Source: Viridibacillus soli
GTDB lineage: Bacteria; Bacillota; Bacilli; Bacillales_A; Planococcaceae
Direction: 5' to 3'
Length of the DNA stretch: 64,000 nt
NCBI RefSeq assembly: GCF_016612995.1
Contig: NZ_JAEOAH010000001.1
Location: 62,001-126,000 of the forward strand
The notes under the pieces are model-generated. The model made no database searches and was not told the origin of the DNA. It worked only from the letters and a program-made list of their open reading frames with translations. How positions within the stretch are numbered: the first letter of the stretch is position 1; each line of letters opens with the position of its first letter. The translations under genes were made by a program, and so were the position numbers. Positions 59,052 to 64,000 of this stretch are shown here, piece after piece.

Positions 59052-60770
59052 TTAATTGTTCAAATTCAATAATTTCTCCATATATTGTTCTACTTCTGCT
59101 GATGTAGAAAATGTTAGGATTCGTTCCAAATGTTGTGCCATTTCTTGTTTTGAGAGCTTAGAAATTTGTCCACGGGTTCGTAAAATAGAAGATGCACTCA
59201 TAGAAAATTCATCCAAACCTAAAGCAAGCAGAATTGGTACAGCTATTTCATCTCCAGCCATCTCTCCACACATTCCTACCCATTTGCCATTAGCATGGGC
59301 AGCATCAATCACCATTTTTACTAGGCGCAAAATTGCTGGATGGAATGGTTGATATAAATAGGAGACTTTTTCGTTCATACGATCTGCGGCTAACGTATAT
59401 TGAATTAGATCATTCGTACCAATTGAAAGAAAATCTGCTTCTTTGGCAAATAAATCCGCAATTAGAGCCGCTGATGGAACTTCTACCATCATCCCAATTT
59501 CAATATCCCTTGCAACCTCTATTCCTTCAGCGAGTAGCTTTTCCTGTTCCTCTTGTAATAAGGATTTCGCTTGTCGGAACTCGTCTAATGTTGCAATCAT
59601 TGGAAACATAATTTTCAAATTACCATATGTACTTGCACGGAGAAGTGCACGTAGCTGTGTACGGAAAATATCCTGCTGATCCAAACAAAGCCTCACTGCT
59701 CTTAGTCCTAAGAAAGGATTCATCTCATGCGACAAAGTCAAATATGGTAATTCCTTATCTCCACCAATATCTAACGTTCTAACGACAGTCGGTTTATTCC
59801 CCATATTTACTAAAACTGTTTTGTACGCGACGAATTGCTCTTCTTCTGTTGGTAATTCTTGACGGTCCATATATAGGAACTCTGTACGAAATAAGCCAAT
59901 GCCATCACCGCCATTAGCTAATACATTCTCCACATCCTCTGGCTTACCTATGTTGCCAGCTAACTCTACAGGATGCCCATCAGCACTAACGCTTTCTGCT
60001 GTCACAAATTGTTGGAATAGTTCACGCTCAGCAATAAGAGCTTCCTGCGCAACTAAATACTCTGCAGCAATTTCTTCAGTGGCATCTAAAATAACAGTCC
60101 CTTTTGAGCCGTCCAAAATGAGTCTTGCACCGTGAGGGATATCCGTTGTTGCTATTTTGGTACCAACAACTGCAGGAATCTCCATCGTTCTCGCCAGTAT
60201 AGCTGAATGCGATGTACGCCCCCCAATATTTGTTACAAATCCCTTCACATGCGTTTTATCGAGCTGAGCAGTCATCGACGGGGTCAAATCTTCCGCAACA
60301 ATGATAACATCCTTTGATAAACGGCTATAGTCAGGCAATTCGATAGCTAACAAATTGGCTAGCAAACGCTTAGCTACATCACGAATATCTGCAGCTCGCT
60401 CTTGCATATATTCGTTATCCATTGATTCAAATAATCCGATAAACATCGTTGCTGTTTCTTGTAATGCAAATTCAGCATTAACGCCCGCACTGATTTGTCC
60501 TTCGATTGCTGACAGCATTTCAGGATCTTGTAGGACTAATATATGCGCAGAAAAAATCTCTGCTTTATCATGGCCAAATTTCTTTTTAGCTGCTTCACGA
60601 ATTGTTTCAAGTTCAATTTTTGTTTTTATAATAATTTCTTGAAAACGTAATTTCTCCGCCTCAACATCAGTAATTGCCAATTTTTCAAAGGAAAGATCGG
60701 GTTCTACTAAGCAATATGCATTCGCAATAGCTATTCCATTAGATACTGCAATACCTCTAATCTCTAACAT
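59052..60770 (-). CDS. ptsI: PTS enzyme I
   Basis: Enzyme I takes phosphate from PEP and gives it to HPr. The 572-residue protein has the phospho-histidine His188 in [10 protein letters not shown], the PEP-domain [14 protein letters not shown] and the catalytic cysteine in [10 protein letters not shown] near residue 500. The start overlaps the end of ptsH by seven bases. In most Bacillales ptsHI stand beside ptsG; here they are in an amino-sugar cluster. Confidence 0.97.
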   Translation of the reverse strand: MLEIRGIAVSNGIAIANAYCLVEPDLSFEKLAITDVEAEKLRFQEIIIKTKIELETIREAAKKKFGHDKAEIFSAHILVLQDPEMLSAIEGQISAGVNAEFALQETATMFIGLFESMDNEYMQERAADIRDVAKRLLANLLAIELPDYSRLSKDVIIVAEDLTPSMTAQLDKTHVKGFVTNIGGRTSHSAILARTMEIPAVVGTKIATTDIPHGARLILDGSKGTVILDATEEIAAEYLVAQEALIAERELFQQFVTAESVSADGHPVELAGNIGKPEDVENVLANGGDGIGLFRTEFLYMDRQELPTEEEQFVAYKTVLVNMGNKPTVVRTLDIGGDKELPYLTLSHEMNPFLGLRAVRLCLDQQDIFRTQLRALLRASTYGNLKIMFPMIATLDEFRQAKSLLQEEQEKLLAEGIEVARDIEIGMMVEVPSAALIADLFAKEADFLSIGTNDLIQYTLAADRMNEKVSYLYQPFHPAILRLVKMVIDAAHANGKWVGMCGEMAGDEIAVPILLALGLDEFSMSASSILRTRGQISKLSKQEMAQHLERILTFSTSAEVEQYMEKLLNLNN

Positions 60771-61033
60771 TCTTGACCAAGTCCTTCTGAAATCATTAAT
60801 TCTGCCACTTTTGCAATTGCTGCTTCTTCATCTGAACCCTCTGCTTTGATGGTAATTACTTCACCCTCTGAAACACCTAGTGACATAACACCTAAAATTG
60901 ATTTTAAATTGACTGTTTTATCTTTGTACTTGATTTGGATTACCGATGCGAACGGCGTTACTCCTGCAACTAATACTGTCGATGGTCGAGCATGTAACCC
61001 TACTGGACTCGTAATTTTAAATGTTTTTTCCAT
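60764..61033 (-). CDS. ptsH: phosphocarrier protein HPr
   Basis: The 89-residue HPr has the phospho-histidine in PVGLHARPS (residue 14 from Met1, called His15) and the regulatory serine in [12 protein letters not shown] (Ser45, called Ser46), so it can serve both sugar transport and CcpA-dependent catabolite control. It overlaps ptsI. Confidence 0.97.
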   Translation of the reverse strand: MEKTFKITSPVGLHARPSTVLVAGVTPFASVIQIKYKDKTVNLKSILGVMSLGVSEGEVITIKAEGSDEEAAIAKVAELMISEGLGQEC

Positions 61034-61064
61034 AATAATCTCCCCAATACTTAAATTTATTCAA

Positions 61065-61172
61065 ATTCGCCTTGGCGTATTTGCTCCTGACGCTTCGCTT
61101 TCGTCGCAGAAAAAATCTGTGGCATCCGCCGGAGGCTTTAACTTTAATCAACCGGGTTTAGACTCCCACTGA
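61065..61172. repeat. GC-rich dispersed-repeat-like segment inside the operon
   Basis: Between the SIS gene and ptsH lies about 100 bases that are more GC-rich and structured than the flanks (TTCGCCTTGGCG, GCATCCGCCGGAGGC, AATCAACCGGG) and have no coding frame. I recognise similar sequence as scattered intergenic repeats in Lysinibacillus-like genomes, though this cannot be confirmed here. It may affect transcription or mRNA processing before ptsH. Confidence 0.4.
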
Positions 61173-61235
61173 ATTGTATATATCTGTTACATTCATCTCA
61201 CCATTTATAGAAGTGGAGAATTCTGCTGAATCAAG

Positions 61236-61955
61236 TTAAAAGTTTATACGATTACTATATCTTTCTATCATTAATTCATTACGTTCTTTACTGCCATCTA
61301 AATTTGCACTTTCAAACACAGGGAGATCTTCACCCGTGCTAGCCAAAATTTCAATTACTTGACAAATTGTCGTATTTAAAATAGCAGAACCTACTGTTGA
61401 TGAGGCAGGTCCATATTGCACGCTATCATGCCATAGGACACCATCACCTATCGGAATATGCGTATTTAAAACTACATTTACTACTTCTTCTAAACGTTGC
61501 CCTGACTTATGTTTTGTTGCAGCATGCTCCTTATATTCAAGAGATTGCAAGGAGATTACAAGCACTCCAGCTTCTTTCGCTAGTATGGCTACATCAATCG
61601 GAACAACATTTCTACCTGATGTTGAAATGATGATTAATACATCATTTGGCTTGAAATCTAGTATATGACGATGATTTGCTATGAAGTTTGGATCCTTCTC
61701 ATTATTTGAAGAAGTTAATGCACCTGCTTGTAGCATTAATGGTTCTATAAAAATTGTTTCAACAGGGACTAACCCACCTGCACGAAAAAATGCTTCTTGT
61801 GCCAACAAATGTGAATGCCCACAGCCAAACAGCTGTAAGATGCCCCCTCCTTGAATGCGTTCCGAAATCAGTTGAGCGGCTTTTCTCATACTCGATTGTT
61901 CCTCTACTGCTACAATGTTTAATAGATGTTGTACCTCTTGAAAGTATTGATGCAT
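61236..61955 (-). CDS. SIS-domain protein (UPF0309 type), possible sugar-phosphate isomerase
   Basis: The 239-residue protein starts MHQYFQEVQHLLNIVAVEE, after AGAGGTGATAAC; the frame extends 15 codons upstream into nagR. A single SIS fold is seen: GGGILQLFGCGHSHLLAQEAFFRAGGL, VLIIISTSGRNVVPIDVAI and VNVVLNTHIPIGDG. SIS proteins isomerise or bind phosphosugars. It follows nagR by four bases, where nagB (glucosamine-6-phosphate deaminase) usually stands; it is far from classical NagB and too short for the two-SIS NagB-II type. A role on GlcN-6-P or MurNAc-6-P is inference. Confidence 0.78.
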   Translation of the reverse strand: MHQYFQEVQHLLNIVAVEEQSSMRKAAQLISERIQGGGILQLFGCGHSHLLAQEAFFRAGGLVPVETIFIEPLMLQAGALTSSNNEKDPNFIANHRHILDFKPNDVLIIISTSGRNVVPIDVAILAKEAGVLVISLQSLEYKEHAATKHKSGQRLEEVVNVVLNTHIPIGDGVLWHDSVQYGPASSTVGSAILNTTICQVIEILASTGEDLPVFESANLDGSKERNELMIERYSNRINF

Positions 61956-61959
61956 GTTA

Positions 61960-62682
61960 TCACCTCTGTATTTCAGTAATAAATTTATAGCGGTCCGCAC
62001 GATACGTACTACGTACTAATTCAAACGGTACGCCAGTGCTTAAAAAGCTTTTTCTCTCAATAATCAATACAGCGGATGGCTGCTCTATATTGAGTAGCTT
62101 ACTATCCTCTTTTGTTACAAGTGCTGCTTCCATTTGTTGAGAGGCATGGTCGATTTTTTGATGGTGTCGCTCTTCAATCAACGAATATAAAGAACCTAAT
62201 ATCATGTTTTTATCTAAATCTGGGATTATATCTACTGGTATATAAGTTCGTTCAATAGCCATTGGTTTCTGATCAGCATTACGAATCCGTACTACAGAAA
62301 ATACTTCATCTTCGGGTTTCATTTGCAAAGCTTTCGCAATATCAATAGAAGGTATAAGCTTTTCAAATCGAATAAGTTTATTGCTTGGCTCATATCCTCT
62401 TAATCGCATATCTTCCGTAAAACTAGTCAAACCATTTAAAGGCTGTTCTAATTTCGGATTCGCTACATATGTACCCCGCCCTTTTTCTCGATAAAGTAAA
62501 CCGCTATTCACTAAATTCGTTATTGAATGCCTTACCGTCATACGACTAACACCTAATTGCTCAGAAAGCTCTCTTTCAGAAGGAATATTTTCAGCAATCT
62601 TAAATTCCCCATCAAAAATTTTGTTCTTTAATAATTCTTCTATTTGTACATAAATTGGAACGGGTGAGTTTTTATCTAACAA
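61960..62682 (-). CDS. nagR: GntR/HutC-family regulator NagR (YvoA type)
   Basis: NagR represses amino-sugar genes and is released by GlcN-6-P or GlcNAc-6-P. The 240-residue form starts at TTG (62682) after AAAGGTGGTGA; the earlier TTG at 62709 lies before that site. An N-terminal winged helix (PSERELSEQLGVSRMTVRHSI...LVNSGLLYREKGRGTYV) is followed by the UTRA effector domain from about residue 85 (GYEPSNKL ... AIERTYIPVDIIPDL). It lies between nagA and the SIS gene, as in B. subtilis nagA-nagB-yvoA. Confidence 0.9.
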   Translation of the reverse strand: MLDKNSPVPIYVQIEELLKNKIFDGEFKIAENIPSERELSEQLGVSRMTVRHSITNLVNSGLLYREKGRGTYVANPKLEQPLNGLTSFTEDMRLRGYEPSNKLIRFEKLIPSIDIAKALQMKPEDEVFSVVRIRNADQKPMAIERTYIPVDIIPDLDKNMILGSLYSLIEERHHQKIDHASQQMEAALVTKEDSKLLNIEQPSAVLIIERKSFLSTGVPFELVRSTYRADRYKFITEIQR

Positions 62683-62730
62683 GCTTTTCACCACCTTTCG
62701 TGCAGTCAATAAATATCCACTTACAACTTG

Positions 62731-63891
62731 TTATTCTTTCCCAAATACAACTTTACCGCGACAGATGGTCTTTTGTACATTTAAATTTGCATCTAAAATG
62801 ACTAAATCCGCATCCATGCCTGCACCAATATACCCTTTCAACGGTAAATTCAGTTGTTTCGCCGCATTTGTTGAAGACATCATAACTAATTCTTGGAGTG
62901 AACATCCAGTGACAGATTGTACGTTTTTTACCGCTTGGGCCATTGTTAATACGCTACCCGCTAGCGTTCCATCACATAAATGTGCACCTGTTTCCGTTAC
63001 ATGTACAGGTTGTCCGCCTAAATCATACATACCATAGTCAAGCCCTTTCGCTCTCATCGCATCCGTAATCAAAATAATACGAGATGCTTCCTTTAACCGG
63101 TAGGCAAATTTCACAGACTTTGGATGACTATGTACAAAGTCTGCAATAATTTCTACCTGTAAATCATCTTCTAAAAACACAGCTCCGACAACACCCGGTT
63201 CACGATGATGAAAAGGCCGCATTTGGTTATAAAGGTGAGTAGCTTGTTTTGCACCGATTTTCACTGCATGTTCAATTTCATCGAATGTAGCATCTGAATG
63301 CCCTAAGGAAACGACGACCCCTGCTTTACTTACAACTTCGGTAAAAGCAAAGCCATTGTTCGCTTCCGGAGCTACTGTGATTTGCTTTATTCGCCCTCCG
63401 CTAAGTGCTTGCCAATGATTAAACTGCCTAACATCGGGTTCAATAATATATTCAAGTGGTTGTGCACCCGCCCTTTTTTTAGAAATATACGGTCCTTCAA
63501 GATGAATCCCTAAAATTTCCGCTTCATCTTCATCACCTTCAAATGTAGCAACATTTTGAAGGGCTGATTCAATTGCGTCCGCTGACTGTGTCATTGTTGT
63601 CGCAAGAAAACTTGTCGTACCTTCCTTTGGCAATGAACGCGCAATACCTCGCAGCGCCACTTCTGTTGCATCCATAACGTCAAAACCAGCAGAGCCATGT
63701 ATATGCATATCAATATATCCAGGAAAAACAATCCAGCCCTTAGAAGTTCCATCAATAGTAAGTTGTGCTTGAACATCTAAGCCCGTACCAACTTTAGCAA
63801 TTTTTCCTTCTGCTAGGTAAATGTCACTGACAAATGCTTCTTGATCATAGTTAACAATCGTTATGTTAGTAATTAGAATTGTTCCACTCAT
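62731..63891 (-). CDS. nagA: N-acetylglucosamine-6-phosphate deacetylase
   Basis: NagA converts GlcNAc-6-P to GlcN-6-P and acetate. The 386-residue amidohydrolase has GYIDMHIHGSAGFD (metal HxH), the metal-binding glutamate in HLEGPYIS, GHSDATFDE, ATHLYNQMRPFHHREPG and the catalytic aspartate in LITDAMRAKG. It heads the nag-SIS-pts run. A terminator-like hairpin lies only 17 bases upstream of its start. Confidence 0.95.
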   Translation of the reverse strand: MSGTILITNITIVNYDQEAFVSDIYLAEGKIAKVGTGLDVQAQLTIDGTSKGWIVFPGYIDMHIHGSAGFDVMDATEVALRGIARSLPKEGTTSFLATTMTQSADAIESALQNVATFEGDEDEAEILGIHLEGPYISKKRAGAQPLEYIIEPDVRQFNHWQALSGGRIKQITVAPEANNGFAFTEVVSKAGVVVSLGHSDATFDEIEHAVKIGAKQATHLYNQMRPFHHREPGVVGAVFLEDDLQVEIIADFVHSHPKSVKFAYRLKEASRIILITDAMRAKGLDYGMYDLGGQPVHVTETGAHLCDGTLAGSVLTMAQAVKNVQSVTGCSLQELVMMSSTNAAKQLNLPLKGYIGAGMDADLVILDANLNVQKTICRGKVVFGKE

Positions 63892-63907
63892 TTTCTATCT
63901 CTCCCAT

Positions 63908-63946
63908 ATAAAAACCAGAAAAAACACTACGCTCTTTCTGGTTTTC
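63908..63946 (-). terminator. hairpin just upstream of nagA
   Basis: On the minus strand AAAACCAGAAA pairs with TTTCTGGTTTT (13-base loop) and continues into TATATG. Either it ends a gene beyond the window edge or it is a leader hairpin of nagA; too little space remains for a separate promoter. Confidence 0.7.
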
Positions 63947-64000
63947 AATTCCCTATTTTACTTCTTAAACCGATTTTAAGTCTATAATCGATGAAGTACC

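Overview
This window looks like the chromosome of a low-GC, endospore-forming member of the Bacillales. The gene order follows the well-known Bacillus subtilis blocks (hrcA-grpE-dnaK-dnaJ, comEA-EB-EC, yqeG-yqeM, greA-udk-yrrO-yrrN-yrrM, alaS-recD2-mnmA-cymR). Sporulation genes are present (spoIIP, gpr, an unbroken sigK). The AT-rich sequence, the pss/psd pair beside sigK and the ptsHI genes sitting inside an amino-sugar cluster suggest the Lysinibacillus/Solibacillus side of the Planococcaceae (Caryophanaceae); that genus-level guess is inference. No rRNA, tRNA, CRISPR array, phage or intact insertion sequence was seen.

Regions, left to right. 1-537: GC-rich repeat-like sequence, a possible decayed dehydrogenase fragment and the mtaB terminator. 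538-8505: heat-shock operon hrcA-grpE-dnaK-dnaJ-prmA-rsmE-mtaB (minus strand) under a sigma-A promoter and a perfect CIRCE operator. 8521-16044: hemW, a self-contained 56-codon unit, lepA, spoIIP, gpr, rpsT (+), holA and small yqzM (+). 16066-24786: competence operon comEA-EB-EC and the yqeG-yqeH-aroE-yhbY-nadD-yqeK-rsfS-yqeM block. 24875-28958: divergent psd and pssA, intact sigK, a 38-aa membrane ORF, mtnN and yrrS. 29071-35769: greA, udk, the wobble-uridine modification trio (yrrO, yrrN, yrrM), mltG, two DUF1292 paralogues, ruvX and an IreB homologue. 35849-46123: alaS with its T-box leader, recD2, a TPR gene, mnmA, cysteine desulfurase, cymR and divergent rarA.

46124-52300 is the accessory part: a protein with two retropepsin-like lobes in one chain, a PadR/DUF2812/ABC-transporter cassette, and beside it a decayed second copy of that cassette that also carries a duplicated 3' end of tcdA. 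53233-63891 is an amino-sugar and cell-wall-sugar cluster: nagA, a NagR-type GntR regulator, a SIS-domain protein where nagB would be expected, ptsH, ptsI, an Eis-like acetyltransferase, then a chitobiose/cellobiose-type PTS (IIB, IIA, IIC), a MupG-family (DUF871) 6-phospho-disaccharide hydrolase and a BadF-type amino-sugar kinase. Two operator-like sites matching the NagR/DasR dre consensus and one cre-like site lie in front of the PTS genes. The inferred logic is: the PTS imports and phosphorylates a disaccharide, MupG splits it, the kinase phosphorylates the free half, NagA deacetylates GlcNAc-6-P, and the SIS protein may carry out a following step.

Several genes appear to start at TTG or GTG rather than at the upstream-most codon (hemW, gpr, rarA, pssA, yqeG, cymR, nagR, recD2, yrrB). 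Those starts were chosen from Shine-Dalgarno spacing and comparison with remembered family N-termini, not from any search.
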